Of a DNA stretch of 64,000 nucleotides, positions 18,019 through 27,096 are shown one piece after another. This stretch comes from Sphingobium sp. Leaf26 (GTDB lineage: Bacteria; Pseudomonadota; Alphaproteobacteria; Sphingomonadales; Sphingomonadaceae), in NCBI RefSeq assembly GCF_001421665.1, contig NZ_LMKV01000001.1:603038-667037 (forward strand), read 5' to 3'. Position numbers and translations under genes: made by a program. The notes beneath the pieces are model-generated. The model did no database searches, was not told where the DNA came from, and worked only from the letters and a program-made list of their open reading frames with translations. Numbering within the stretch: position 1 is the stretch's first letter; each line of letters begins with the position of its first letter.

Positions 18019-19079
18019 CAGCGCGCGCCCTTGGCCGATCCGTCCTTCGGCTTTGCTTCGGCCTGGTCACCGGGCAGGCGCACGGTGACACCGTCGGTCA
18101 GCTTCACGACCCCCTCTGTCACGACCATCTGGCCCGGCTTCACGCCGCCCAATATCTCCACCCGGCCGTCCTGACGAATGCCGATATCCACCTTCACCCG
18201 CCTGGCCGTGCGATCCTCCACAATGAAGACGAAACGCTCATCGCCGTCGCCCACGACCGACAATTCCGGCACCGACAGCGACTGGCGCTGGCGAGCCAGC
18301 ACGCTGACGGTCAGCAGCATGCCGGGCTTCAGCGCCTTGTCGGGATTGGGCAGGATCGCCCGGACCTTCACCGCGCGGGTGGCGGGGTCGATGACCGGGT
18401 CGATCGTGGCGATGGTGCCGTTGAACGGGCGATCTGGCCATGCGGCCGACACGGCCTTGATCGGCATGCCGGGGCGGATCATCGCCAGCCGGGTTTCGGG
18501 AATGGTGAAGTCCAGCTTGATCCGGCTGATGTCGCTGACCGTGGCGATCGGCGTACCGGCGGTCACGATCGCACCGGGCGACACGGTGCGCAACGACACC
18601 CAGCCGCCGAAGGGCGCGCGGATCACCCGGTCGCCGATCGAGGCACGCGCCAGTTGCGCATTGGCGCGCGCGGCGTTGGACAGCGCCACCTGCTGCTCCA
18701 GCGTGGCGCCAGTGGCGAAGCCGCGATCCTTGAGCGCCTGGATACGTTGCAGTTGCTGGCCGGCCTGAAGCGCGGTCGCCTCCGCTGCGGCCAGTTCGGC
18801 CTTTTCCTGACCGACCGCCAGCCGGGCGATCACCTGCCCCTTGGCGACGAACCCGCCATCGGCGAAGTTCAGCGCCTCGATCCGCTCCGTCACCGGCGCG
18901 GACAGGACAACCTGCTCATTGGCGAGTGCCGTGCCGACCGCTTCGACATTGTCGGTGAAGCCTGCCGGCGCAATCGCCTGCGCCTCCACCAGCGGGACGG
19001 CGCGCGGTTTCTGCTGCTTCTCGCCGCTGCAACCGGCAAGACAAAGGGCGGTGAGAATGACAGGCAAATAAGGACGCAT
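18018..19079 (-). CDS. RND efflux periplasmic adaptor lipoprotein
   Basis: A 353-residue membrane-fusion protein that bridges the RND permease to an outer-membrane channel. The N-terminus MRPYLPVILTALCLAGCSG has a lipobox (LAGC). Residues ~55-175 form the lipoyl/barrel-sandwich and alpha-hairpin domains (LNFADGGFVAKGQVIARL, then APFGGWVSLRTVSPGAIV). The beta-barrel and membrane-proximal domains follow (VMDPATRAV-like IDPATRAVKVRAILPNP). The first gene of the two-gene unit; its stop overlaps the permease start. Confidence 0.92.
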   Translation of the reverse strand: MRPYLPVILTALCLAGCSGEKQQKPRAVPLVEAQAIAPAGFTDNVEAVGTALANEQVVLSAPVTERIEALNFADGGFVAKGQVIARLAVGQEKAELAAAEATALQAGQQLQRIQALKDRGFATGATLEQQVALSNAARANAQLARASIGDRVIRAPFGGWVSLRTVSPGAIVTAGTPIATVSDISRIKLDFTIPETRLAMIRPGMPIKAVSAAWPDRPFNGTIATIDPVIDPATRAVKVRAILPNPDKALKPGMLLTVSVLARQRQSLSVPELSVVGDGDERFVFIVEDRTARRVKVDIGIRQDGRVEILGGVKPGQMVVTEGVVKLTDGVTVRLPGDQAEAKPKDGSAKGAR

Positions 19080-19176
19080 GGCGGAGGGCTATCGGGCCTT
19101 TCAGGGCGACACAATGGAAAGCTTTGTCGCAATATGTATCAGTATATGTCCGGGGCAGAGAACGAAGCTGAAGCCG

Positions 19177-19914
19177 TTATCCACCAAGCCGGGCATAGAG
19201 AAGAAATTCCACATTGCCCTGCGGACCGGTAATCGGACTTTGCGTCAGTCCCGCGACGGTCCAGCCCTGCGACACGACCCAGTCCTGAACCTCGGTACAG
19301 ACCCGGTCATGCACGGCGGAATCGCGGATCACGCCATTCTTTCCCACCTCCTCGCGCCGCGCCTCGAACTGCGGCTTGATGAGGGCGACCATCTGCGCGC
19401 CGGGTTTTGCAAAGCTGATCGGCTTTTCCAGCACCTTGGCGAGGCTGATGAAGCTGGCGTCGCAGACGATGATGTCCACCGCTTCGGGGATATGGGCGTC
19501 GGTCAGGATGCGGGCGCTGGTCTGTTCATGCACGATGACGCGGTCGTCGGAGCGCAGTTTCCAGGCGAGTTGGTTGGTGCCGCTGTCGACCGCATAGACC
19601 TTTGCCGCGCCGTTGGTCAGCAAGACGTCCGTGAAGCCGCCGGTCGAGGAGCCGACGTCGATCGCCACGAAGCCGGTGACGTCGATGCCGAATGCCTCGA
19701 CCGCATGGGCCAGCTTGATGCCGCCGCGCGATACCCAGGGGTGGTCGCGGCCGCGCACGTCCAGATCGGCATCGGCCGCAACCTGCTGCCCGGCCTTCTC
19801 CACCTTCCTGTCGCCAAGGAAGACAAGCCCGGCGAGGATCAGCGCCTGCGCGCGGGCGCGGCTTTCAGCGAGGCCATTGTCGACGAGCAACTGATCGGCA
19901 CGGACCTTGGCCAT
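19177..19914 (-). CDS. tlyA: TlyA-family rRNA 2'-O-methyltransferase / hemolysin-like
   Basis: A 245-residue protein with an N-terminal S4 domain (VRADQLLVDNGLAESRA, then LILAGLVFLGDRKVEKAG) and a C-terminal FtsJ-like methyltransferase domain. The SAM loop is AIDVGSSTGGFTDVLL and the catalytic region includes IIVCDASFISL and ALIKPQFEA. Characterised TlyA proteins 2'-O-methylate cytidines of 16S and/or 23S rRNA. The ATG at 19914 overlaps the stop of the DsbD-like gene (ATGA); the frame extends far upstream into that gene but only this start gives the family N-terminus. Confidence 0.92.
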   Translation of the reverse strand: MAKVRADQLLVDNGLAESRARAQALILAGLVFLGDRKVEKAGQQVAADADLDVRGRDHPWVSRGGIKLAHAVEAFGIDVTGFVAIDVGSSTGGFTDVLLTNGAAKVYAVDSGTNQLAWKLRSDDRVIVHEQTSARILTDAHIPEAVDIIVCDASFISLAKVLEKPISFAKPGAQMVALIKPQFEARREEVGKNGVIRDSAVHDRVCTEVQDWVVSQGWTVAGLTQSPITGPQGNVEFLLYARLGG

Positions 19915-21956
19915 CAGGACACCAGTCCCGTCAGGGTGGCGGGGGTCAGCAATTGCGGAAGGGTCTGGGCATCCTTGCCCGGCGCATACCAGAGGTAGAG
20001 CGGAACGCCCGACCGCCCCTGGCTTTCCAGAAAGCGGGTGATGGCGGGATCGGCATTGGTCCAGTCGCCGACCATGACGGTGACGCCGGCCTTGTCGAAG
20101 GCCGCGCTGGTTTCGGCGCGGTCGATGGCGGCGGCCTCGTTCGCCTTGCAGGTCAGGCACCAGTCGGCGGTGAAATAGAGGAAGACCGGCTTGTTGGCGG
20201 CCCGCAATTCGGCAAGTTTTGAGACAGCGAATTGGACAGTTGAATCGCCTGCTTTTGCGACGGTCGGGGCGCGGGTCGGCAAGGCACAGGCGGCCCCGGC
20301 CAACAGCGCCAGAGCGGCTATGGCGGCCATCAGGCCCCCGCCCTTGCCCAGCCGCTGACGACTGCCCAGCCACCAGAGCAGCAGGGCGAGCAGCAACGCC
20401 GCCGTCAGGCCGATGGTCATGCCGGACACCCCGCGCTGCTGGCCCAGCAGCCAGGCGAGGCCCAGCGCGGTCAGGAACATGGGGATGGCGAGGATCTTCT
20501 GGAACGTCCCCATCCATCCACCGGGCTTAGGCAATCGCTTGCGAAGCGCCGGCACATAGGCAAGCAAGAGGAAGGGCAGCGCAAGGCCAAGGCCCAGCCC
20601 CGCGAACACCGCCAGCGCGGCGGGCAAGGGCAGCAGCAAAGCCGCGCCCATCGCCGCCGCCATGAAAGGACCGGTGCAGGGCGTCGCGACGAAGGCCACC
20701 AGTGCGCCGGTCCAGAAGGAACCGGCAACGCCGCCCTTCCCCACCAAGCCTTCGCCACCGCCATAGGCGCGCAGTTCGAACAGGCCGGCCAGGTTGAAGG
20801 CGATCGCCGTCACCAGCAGCAGCAGCGCGAGGATGATGCGCGGATCTTGCAACTGGAACGCCCAGCCGACCGCGCCCCCCGCCGCGCGCAAGGCCAGCAG
20901 CAGTCCGCCCAGCGCAAGGCAGGTCAGGATGATGCCGGCGGTATAGGCCAGCGCCTCGCGTCGGACGGTGCGTTCGTCGCCGCCGGCTCTGGCCAGCTTC
21001 ATCGCCTTCAAACCCAGGATCGGAAAGACGCACGGCATGATGTTGAGCAGCAGCCCGCCCAGCAGCGCCCCGCCCAGCGCCGCAAGGATGGCGCCCCACT
21101 GGCCGCCGTCATCCGATGCCGCGCCAGTGACTTCGCCCGGCCTGGCCGTCAGCAGGAAACCGACATGATCGCCCGTGCGCAGCACCGCCTGCACGGTGCC
21201 GCCCTTGCCGCCCTTGCCCCCCTCGGCCGCATCCGTCTCCAGCAGCAACCGGTCGCCTTGCCGCGTCACCGTCTGCGGCGCGGCGTAACGGGCAAGCCCT
21301 TCGGCCAGCGGGAAGAGGTGGACGTCGCTCGCCTGCGCGCTCGCCGGGAAGGGCACGGACAGGCGCACCTTGCCGTCCTGGATGGCATAGGTCGCTTCCG
21401 ACCCCAGCGGGCGCGGCAAATGGGTGCGCCAGCCATCGAAACGCGCGCGAGTCGCCGTCACGATCTGACCATCGCCCACGACCAGTTCCAGCGTCAGGTC
21501 GCCGCCCTCGGGCACGCACACCTTGTCGGTGCAGGCCAGCCATTGCGCTGCGGCCTTGATCGGCAGGCGGGTGCCGGGCGTCACGTCGGCCGCGACCTTC
21601 AGGTCCGCCAAGATCGCATAGGGGCCTTCATAGACATGGTTCATCAGGCCGGAGATCAGCAACGTTTCGGGCACCGGATAGCGCAAGGCGCCGACGGTCA
21701 CGCCCTTGGGCAGGGTCCAGTCCACGGTCATGCCCAGACCCGCGTCGCCCGGATTTTCCCAATAGCCGTGCCAGCCCTTTTCCGGCACCATGGCAAAGGC
21801 GATGCTGGTACCCTCGCCTGCCCTGGGCGTAGCGCTTTCCGTCTCCAGCGCGGCGGCGATATGCGCTGCGCCGCCGCCGAAAGCGCTCTGCGCCTGTACG
21901 GTAGGGAGGCCTGCCAACAGGGCAAGCGTCATGAATATGACTTTAAAAATCCGCAT
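19914..21956 (-). CDS. DsbD-like thiol:disulfide interchange protein
   Basis: A 680-residue reductase that carries electrons from cytoplasmic thioredoxin to periplasmic partners. A signal peptide (to about residue 22) is followed by an N-terminal periplasmic domain with a Cys pair in LACTDKVCVPEGG. A CcdA-like membrane domain follows, with its redox cysteines in NIMPCVFPILG and FVATPCTGPFMAA. A C-terminal thioredoxin domain has the motif DWCLTCKANE. The large N-terminal domain belongs to the DsbD-alpha-like type rather than E. coli DsbD alpha. It overlaps tlyA downstream and is divergent from the phosphatase gene at 22034. Confidence 0.9.
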   Translation of the reverse strand: MRIFKVIFMTLALLAGLPTVQAQSAFGGGAAHIAAALETESATPRAGEGTSIAFAMVPEKGWHGYWENPGDAGLGMTVDWTLPKGVTVGALRYPVPETLLISGLMNHVYEGPYAILADLKVAADVTPGTRLPIKAAAQWLACTDKVCVPEGGDLTLELVVGDGQIVTATRARFDGWRTHLPRPLGSEATYAIQDGKVRLSVPFPASAQASDVHLFPLAEGLARYAAPQTVTRQGDRLLLETDAAEGGKGGKGGTVQAVLRTGDHVGFLLTARPGEVTGAASDDGGQWGAILAALGGALLGGLLLNIMPCVFPILGLKAMKLARAGGDERTVRREALAYTAGIILTCLALGGLLLALRAAGGAVGWAFQLQDPRIILALLLLVTAIAFNLAGLFELRAYGGGEGLVGKGGVAGSFWTGALVAFVATPCTGPFMAAAMGAALLLPLPAALAVFAGLGLGLALPFLLLAYVPALRKRLPKPGGWMGTFQKILAIPMFLTALGLAWLLGQQRGVSGMTIGLTAALLLALLLWWLGSRQRLGKGGGLMAAIAALALLAGAACALPTRAPTVAKAGDSTVQFAVSKLAELRAANKPVFLYFTADWCLTCKANEAAAIDRAETSAAFDKAGVTVMVGDWTNADPAITRFLESQGRSGVPLYLWYAPGKDAQTLPQLLTPATLTGLVS

Positions 21957-22033
21957 CGGGCCTCTGGTCGGTCGGGTGCAAGGGGGCTAGGTCGCTCCCT
22001 ATCCGCCGTCAAGGCATGAGAAGGTCATAGACT

Positions 22034-23707
22034 ATGTTGAAACGTTGCGCCGCCGCCCTGTTGCTCGCCACCGCGCTGGTCCCCGTCATGCCGGCCGTGG
22101 CGCAAAGCCCGACGCCGACGCCCGCCACGACCGCAACGCCTGCTACGCCTCCGAAGCTGATCGTCGCGATCAGCATCGACCAGTTTTCCGCCGATCTGTT
22201 CAGCGAATATCGCCAATATTATAGCGGTGGCCTCAAGCGCCTGACGAGCGAAGGCGTCGTCTTTCCGCGCGGCTATCAGAGCCATGCCGCGACCGAAACC
22301 TGCCCCGGCCATTCCACCATCCTGACCGGCAGCCGCCCGTCGCGCACCGGCATCATCGCCAACAACTGGTTCGACCTGGATGCCAAGCGCGACGACAAGA
22401 ATGTCTATTGCGCCGAGGATGAGAGCCGGCCGGGCACCGACAGCGACCATTATGAAGCATCGCCCCTGCACCTGAAGGTGCCGACTCTGGGCGGCCGGAT
22501 GAAGATCGCCGATCCCGCCACGCGCGTCGTGTCGGTCGCGGGCAAGGATCGCGCCGCGATCATGATGGGTGGCGGCACCGCCGATCAGGCCTGGTGGCTC
22601 AGCCCCAAAGGCTATGTCAGCTACAAGGGCGTGGCCGTTCCGCCGCTGGTGGCCAAGGTGAACGAGGTGTTCGCCCGGCGTCTGGCCGAGGGCAATGCCG
22701 GGTTCGCACTGCCCGCCCAGTGCGTGTCGAAGGATTTCGCGGTGCAGGCCGGAAACAAGAGCGTCGGCACCGGCCGCTTCACCCGTCAGGCGGGCGATTA
22801 TAACGGCTTCCGCATTTCGCCCGAACAGGATGCGCTGACGCTGGCCTTCGCCGCCGCCGCGATCGACAGCATGCGCCTTGGCAAGCAGGCGCAGACCGAC
22901 ATCATCTCGATCGGCCTGTCGGCGACCGACTATATCGGCCACACCTATGGCACCGAGGGCACGGAAAGCTGCATCCAGGTCGACCGTCTGGACCGCGAGC
23001 TGGGCGCCTTCTTCGACAAGCTGGACAAGGACGGCATCGACTATGTCGTGGTGCTGACCGCCGACCATGGCGGCCATGACCTGCCCGAACGGCACCAGTT
23101 GAACGCGATGCCGATGGAACAGCGCGTGGACAAGGCGCTGACGCCCAAGGCGCTGAATGCCACCATCGCCGAGAAGGTCGGCATGGCCGGCAAGAAGGTG
23201 ATCTGGAGCGACGGTCCGGCCGGCGACCTCTATTTCGACAAGGGGCTGACCATCGCCGAGCGCACCAAGGTGGAGGCCGAAACGCTGGCCTATCTGCGCG
23301 CCCATCCGCAGGTGCAGACCGTGTTTACCAAGGCCGAAATCGCCGCCACCCCCTCCCCCTCCGGCCCGCCCGAAAGCTGGAACCTGATCCAGGAAGCGCG
23401 CGCCAGCTTCTATCCCGCGCGGTCGGGCGACCTGCTGCTACTGCTGAAGCCGCGCGTCATGTCGATCCCGGAAAGCGCCGTGATGGGCGCGGTCGCCACC
23501 CACGGTTCGCCCTGGGACACGGATCGCCGCGTGCCGATCCTGTTCTGGCGCAAGGGGATGCAGCATTTCGAGCAGCCGCTGGGCGTAGAGACGGTCGACA
23601 TCCTGCCGACGCTGGCCGCGCTCATCAAGCTGCCGGTGCCCAAGGATGAAATCGACGGCCGGTGTCTGGATTTGATCGCGGGCAATGGGGATAGCTGCGC
23701 GCAGTAA
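22034..23707 (+). CDS. phoK: PhoK-like secreted alkaline phosphatase
   Basis: A 557-residue secreted phosphomonoesterase of the alkaline phosphatase superfamily, PhoK/SPAP type. Signal peptide about residues 1-24. The residues I recall as the active site of Sphingomonas PhoK occur at the same numbers: Asp49 metal ligand (SIDQ), nucleophile Thr89 (ATETCPGHSTILTG), Asn110, Lys171 and Arg173 (GKDRA). Later ligands are in ATDYIGH (Asp299, His303), TADHGGHD, and THGSPWDTD (His). A threonine rather than serine nucleophile defines this group. It probably releases phosphate in the periplasm or outside the cell. I see no obvious Pho box upstream. Confidence 0.93.
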   Translation: MLKRCAAALLLATALVPVMPAVAQSPTPTPATTATPATPPKLIVAISIDQFSADLFSEYRQYYSGGLKRLTSEGVVFPRGYQSHAATETCPGHSTILTGSRPSRTGIIANNWFDLDAKRDDKNVYCAEDESRPGTDSDHYEASPLHLKVPTLGGRMKIADPATRVVSVAGKDRAAIMMGGGTADQAWWLSPKGYVSYKGVAVPPLVAKVNEVFARRLAEGNAGFALPAQCVSKDFAVQAGNKSVGTGRFTRQAGDYNGFRISPEQDALTLAFAAAAIDSMRLGKQAQTDIISIGLSATDYIGHTYGTEGTESCIQVDRLDRELGAFFDKLDKDGIDYVVVLTADHGGHDLPERHQLNAMPMEQRVDKALTPKALNATIAEKVGMAGKKVIWSDGPAGDLYFDKGLTIAERTKVEAETLAYLRAHPQVQTVFTKAEIAATPSPSGPPESWNLIQEARASFYPARSGDLLLLLKPRVMSIPESAVMGAVATHGSPWDTDRRVPILFWRKGMQHFEQPLGVETVDILPTLAALIKLPVPKDEIDGRCLDLIAGNGDSCAQ

Positions 23708-23735
23708 GGGGCATCAACCGAAAGCCATAATGTTT

Positions 23736-23757
23736 CCCCTCCCGCCAGCGGGAGGGG
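23736..23757. repeat. Short perfect palindrome (CCCCTCCCGC type)
   Basis: CCCCTCCCGC and GCGGGAGGGG form a perfect 10-pair inverted repeat with a 2-base loop between the convergent phoK and serine acetyltransferase genes. Without a T-run on either side it looks more like a dispersed extragenic palindrome than a classical terminator, although it may act as one. Confidence 0.7.
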
Positions 23758-23779
23758 GATAGCCTGTCATCCACGATCT

Positions 23780-24787
23780 TCAGATACTCTCCCCGATCCC
23801 GTCCGTCGCCTCCTCCACCAAGGCATGGACGCGATGGGGGGCGGAAACCTGGACGCGGCTGGTCACTTCATATTGGGCCTTGGCCTGACGCACATTGGAG
23901 TCGGCGGGCACGCTGTCGGTCAGCCAGACATTGCCGCCGATGACGGACCGGCTGCCGACGATGATCCGGCCCAGCACGGTCGCACCGGCATAGATCACCA
24001 CATCATCCTCGATGATCGGATGGCGTGGCAGGGCCTTTTCCAGCGCGCCCTTATCGTCCGCCGGAAAGCTGCGTGCGCCCAGCGTCACGCCTTGGTAGAG
24101 GCGCACCCGCGCGCCCACGATCGCCGTTTCGCCGATGACGACGCCGGTGCCATGGTCGATGAAGAAGGACGGACCGATGCGCGCGCCGGGATGGATGTCG
24201 ATCCCGGTCTTGCCATGCGCGATTTCCGACACGATCCGCGCGACCAGCGGCGCGCCCAGCTCATAGAGGCGATGCGCCAGCCGGTGATGGATGATCGCCA
24301 GCATGGAGGGGTAGCAGATCAGCACTTCGTCCACGCTGCGCGCGGCGGGATCGCCCAGGAAAGCCGCGTCGACATCGGTATCGAGCAGGACACGCAGGGC
24401 CGGCAGGCTGTCGGCGAAGGCGGCAATGATCCGTGCCGCTTCCCGATCCACCGCGACGGCCGGCTGACCCTTCAACGCATAAATCTGTTCCAGCCTGATC
24501 TGGCCATGGAGCTGGCCCAGCACGGCCTGGAGCGTTTCGGCGACATAGGCGTCCTCATTATGCAGCCGCACGAAGCCGGCGCCGAGCCGCAGCGGAAAGA
24601 GCGCGCCGCATAAGCACTGGGTGATCTTCGCCAGATTGTCGCGCGAGGGAAAGCCTTCGGCGCCATATTCGGCATGATGCTGTTGCGACTGGCGCCAGCG
24701 GCTGCGCGCCGCGCTCAGTTCCGCGACCAGCCGGTCGACGTCCCAATGGCCCTGGCCCGCCATTTCACTACCCTGTTCATCTGCCAT
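23780..24787 (-). CDS. cysE: Serine O-acetyltransferase (EpsC type)
   Basis: Makes O-acetylserine, the precursor of cysteine. The protein has about 335 residues, with a helical N-terminal domain and a C-terminal left-handed beta helix of hexapeptide repeats (GIDIHPGARIGPSFFIDHG, IVGARVRLYQGVTLGA, IIEDDVVIYAGATVLG). The catalytic His lies in FIDHGTGVVIG. This longer type resembles EpsC rather than E. coli CysE. The start at 24787 (MADEQGSEM) has an AAGG motif 8 bases upstream; an ATG at 24802 is in frame but lacks one. Confidence 0.9.
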   Translation of the reverse strand: MADEQGSEMAGQGHWDVDRLVAELSAARSRWRQSQQHHAEYGAEGFPSRDNLAKITQCLCGALFPLRLGAGFVRLHNEDAYVAETLQAVLGQLHGQIRLEQIYALKGQPAVAVDREAARIIAAFADSLPALRVLLDTDVDAAFLGDPAARSVDEVLICYPSMLAIIHHRLAHRLYELGAPLVARIVSEIAHGKTGIDIHPGARIGPSFFIDHGTGVVIGETAIVGARVRLYQGVTLGARSFPADDKGALEKALPRHPIIEDDVVIYAGATVLGRIIVGSRSVIGGNVWLTDSVPADSNVRQAKAQYEVTSRVQVSAPHRVHALVEEATDGIGESI

Positions 24788-24879
24788 AATATTCGCCTTC
24801 ATGCGCTTATTGCCGGGGCATAGCGTGATGACGTGGACAGCGATAAACGAGTTTTGCTTGGGGCCGAACAGTTTCTCTT

Positions 24880-26208
24880 TTAGCCGCGTGCGCCTTGTTT
24901 GGGCAGATGCAGGCAGATTTCGGCGCGTAGCCCGCCTTCGGGCCGGTTGGCGAGGATGAACTGGCCACCCTCCGCCGTCACCGCCTTCTGCACGATCGCC
25001 AGCCCCAGCCCCAGCCCGCGCGTGTTGCGCTGACGCGCATCATCCAGACGGGAGAAGGGCCGCAGCACTTCCTCCAGCCGTTCGCGCGGGATGCCGGGGC
25101 CGTCATCATCGACGCGGATCAGCACCTCATTGCCCTTGCGCTCCAGCGAAACGCGGGCGCGATCCCCATAATGGAGCGCATTCTCGATCAGGTTGCGCAC
25201 CGCGCGGCGCAGCGAGAGGCCGCGCACTTCCATTTCCAGATGGTCCGGCCCATTATAGTCCACATCCTGATCATGATCCTGAAACGCATCGACGATGGTG
25301 GCGATGCTGACCGCAATGTCGGTGCGGACCGGCGGTTCGGGGTCTTTCTCCCCGCCCAGGAACGCGAGCAGCGATTCCAGCATCGCGCCCATTTCCTCCA
25401 GGTCGCCGCCCATGGCTTGCTGCACTTCGGGGTCTTTCACCAGTTCCAGCCGCAATTGCAGCCGGGCGAGCGGCGTGCGCAGGTCATGGCCGACCGCCGC
25501 CAGCGTCTCCGTCCGCTCGTCCATCAGCCGGTGCATGCGCGCCTGCATCGCGTTGAAGGCAGTGATGAGGTTGCGTACGTCGCTGGTGCCGGCTTCGGGC
25601 ACGATCACTTCCGATCCTCGACCGATCTTGTGCGTCGCATGGGTCAGGTCGCGCAGCGGCGCCAGCGTCCGGCGGATCAGCAGCAGGCCCGCCAGCAGCA
25701 GCGCCAGGACGGGGATCAGCGCCAGCCCCAGCCGGCCGAGGGTGAAGGCCCATTTGCCGCCGCTATGGTGCATGCCGAAATAGACCCAGCTGCCGTCATG
25801 CAGTTGCAGTCCGCCATTGATTTCCGAATGGCGGCCCGGCGTCAGGCGCAGCCAGAGGCCCGACTTTTCAAGGCTGGGTTCCCAGTCGATGATCTGGCGC
25901 CGCATCCGCTCCAGTTCCGGCGACAGCGGCGGCGGCGGCGGCGCGGCGGGCGACCAGTGGACGTCGTAGCGATCGGTGGTCAGTTGCAGGCCCAGCGCCG
26001 GGCGCTCGCCACGCGGCTGTTCGACCAGCAGCTTGCGCGCGATGACCAGATGTTCGGCCAGACGCCGCGCCTCGTCGTCCTGCAAGGACAGATGGCTGGC
26101 CCGCTCATAGACGAGCGTGCCGACCGCAAATTCCAGCGTGACGGTCAGCAGCAGGATCGCGCAGAGCCGGCCCAGCAGGCCGAGCGATCCCCTGACCTGC
26201 CGTCTCAA
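24880..26208 (-). CDS. Sensor histidine kinase (OmpR-pair type)
   Basis: A 442-residue membrane sensor kinase. One helix near residues 13-33, a periplasmic domain to about 155 with a proline run (APPPPPLSP), a second helix 160-178, then a HAMP linker. The phosphoaccepting His241 is in AAVGHDLRTPLARL. The ATPase domain follows, with NLIENALHYG (N box), VDDDGPGIP (G1) and GLGLGLAIV (G2). The start is a TTG at 26208 with GAGG 8 bases upstream, and it overlaps the response-regulator stop by 4 bases. The ligand is unknown. Confidence 0.9.
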   Translation of the reverse strand: MRRQVRGSLGLLGRLCAILLLTVTLEFAVGTLVYERASHLSLQDDEARRLAEHLVIARKLLVEQPRGERPALGLQLTTDRYDVHWSPAAPPPPPLSPELERMRRQIIDWEPSLEKSGLWLRLTPGRHSEINGGLQLHDGSWVYFGMHHSGGKWAFTLGRLGLALIPVLALLLAGLLLIRRTLAPLRDLTHATHKIGRGSEVIVPEAGTSDVRNLITAFNAMQARMHRLMDERTETLAAVGHDLRTPLARLQLRLELVKDPEVQQAMGGDLEEMGAMLESLLAFLGGEKDPEPPVRTDIAVSIATIVDAFQDHDQDVDYNGPDHLEMEVRGLSLRRAVRNLIENALHYGDRARVSLERKGNEVLIRVDDDGPGIPRERLEEVLRPFSRLDDARQRNTRGLGLGLAIVQKAVTAEGGQFILANRPEGGLRAEICLHLPKQGARG

Positions 26209-26915
26209 GCGCGGCTGACCTCTGCGTTGAACATATAGCCGACGCCGCGCACCGTGGTGATCGGCGCGCCCTTGTCCTGCGTGGACAATTTGCGGCGCAG
26301 GCGGCTGACCAGCACGTCGATGCTGCGGTCGCTGCTGTCGCCCATGCGGGTGCGGGACAGTTCGATCAGCCGTTCACGCGCAATGACGCGCTGCGGGTGG
26401 CTGAGGAAGGAGCCGAGCAGGTCGAATTCCGCCCCGGTCAGTTCCACGATCGCGCCGGTGGGGGAGCGCAATTCACGACGCGGGAAATTGACGCTCCAGC
26501 CGTCGAAATGGGCTTCGCTCTCACGATGCTCGTCCGGGCCGCGCTCCACGCCGACGCGGCGCAGGATGGCGCGGATGCGGGCGATCAGTTCGCGCGTGCC
26601 GAAGGGCTTGGGCAGATAATCGTCCGCGCCGAGTTCCAGCCCGACGATGCGGTCGGTTTCGCTGCCCTTGGCGCTGATGAAGATGATGGGAACGTCGCTC
26701 TTGCGGCGGATCTGGCGGCACAGGTCGATGCCGTTGGTGCCGGGCAGCATGACGTCCAGCACGACCAGATCGACCGGGCCGGCATCGAAGGCCACCCACA
26801 TTTCCGGGCCGGAGGATGCAGGGCGCACCTGATAGCCATGTTCCTGGAGCGCGCGGGCGGTCAGCGTGCGCAGCGGCGGATCGTCTTCGACGAGGATGAT
26901 CGACGGGGCGGTCAT
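26205..26915 (-). CDS. OmpR-family response regulator
   Basis: A 236-residue regulator, partner of the kinase it overlaps. Receiver domain: acidic pocket Glu10-Asp11-Asp12 (IILVEDDPPL), phosphoacceptor Asp54 (LVVLDVMLPG), Lys in YLPKPFGTREL. C-terminal winged-helix DNA-binding domain ends DVLVSRLRRKL then TVRGVGYMF. The ATG at 26915 starts the conserved sequence; an upstream TTG is in frame but weaker. The TorF-like porin gene lies just upstream on the same strand, behind its own terminator, and could be a target, but that is only proximity. Confidence 0.93.
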   Translation of the reverse strand: MTAPSIILVEDDPPLRTLTARALQEHGYQVRPASSGPEMWVAFDAGPVDLVVLDVMLPGTNGIDLCRQIRRKSDVPIIFISAKGSETDRIVGLELGADDYLPKPFGTRELIARIRAILRRVGVERGPDEHRESEAHFDGWSVNFPRRELRSPTGAIVELTGAEFDLLGSFLSHPQRVIARERLIELSRTRMGDSSDRSIDVLVSRLRRKLSTQDKGAPITTVRGVGYMFNAEVSRA

Positions 26916-27035
26916 GAAAGCGTCAGCGCACAAAATGTCATGTTTTGGAGATAGGGCTCGCCGGATCGGGGGTCAACCGCGCGGCCGCGCCCAAAGGGGC
27001 AATCGCGACTGGAGCAACAATTTGTCACGCCAACG

Positions 27036-27074
27036 AAAAGGGCCGGCCCGACAGGATGTCGGACCGGCCCTTTT
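27036..27074. terminator. Terminator after the porin gene
   Basis: AAAAGGGCCGG and CCGGCCCTTTT arms with an inner CCGACA/TGTCGG stem form a long hairpin flanked by A and T runs. It lies 22 bases after the porin stop and works in either direction, insulating the two-component operon from the porin transcript. Confidence 0.88.
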
Positions 27075-27096
27075 CAGGCGACGCAATGGCGTCGGA

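Noticed and set aside
19915..20517. Upstream extension of the tlyA frame
   Set aside because: It is another frame of the DsbD-like gene; the S4 domain starts right at the ATG at 19914.
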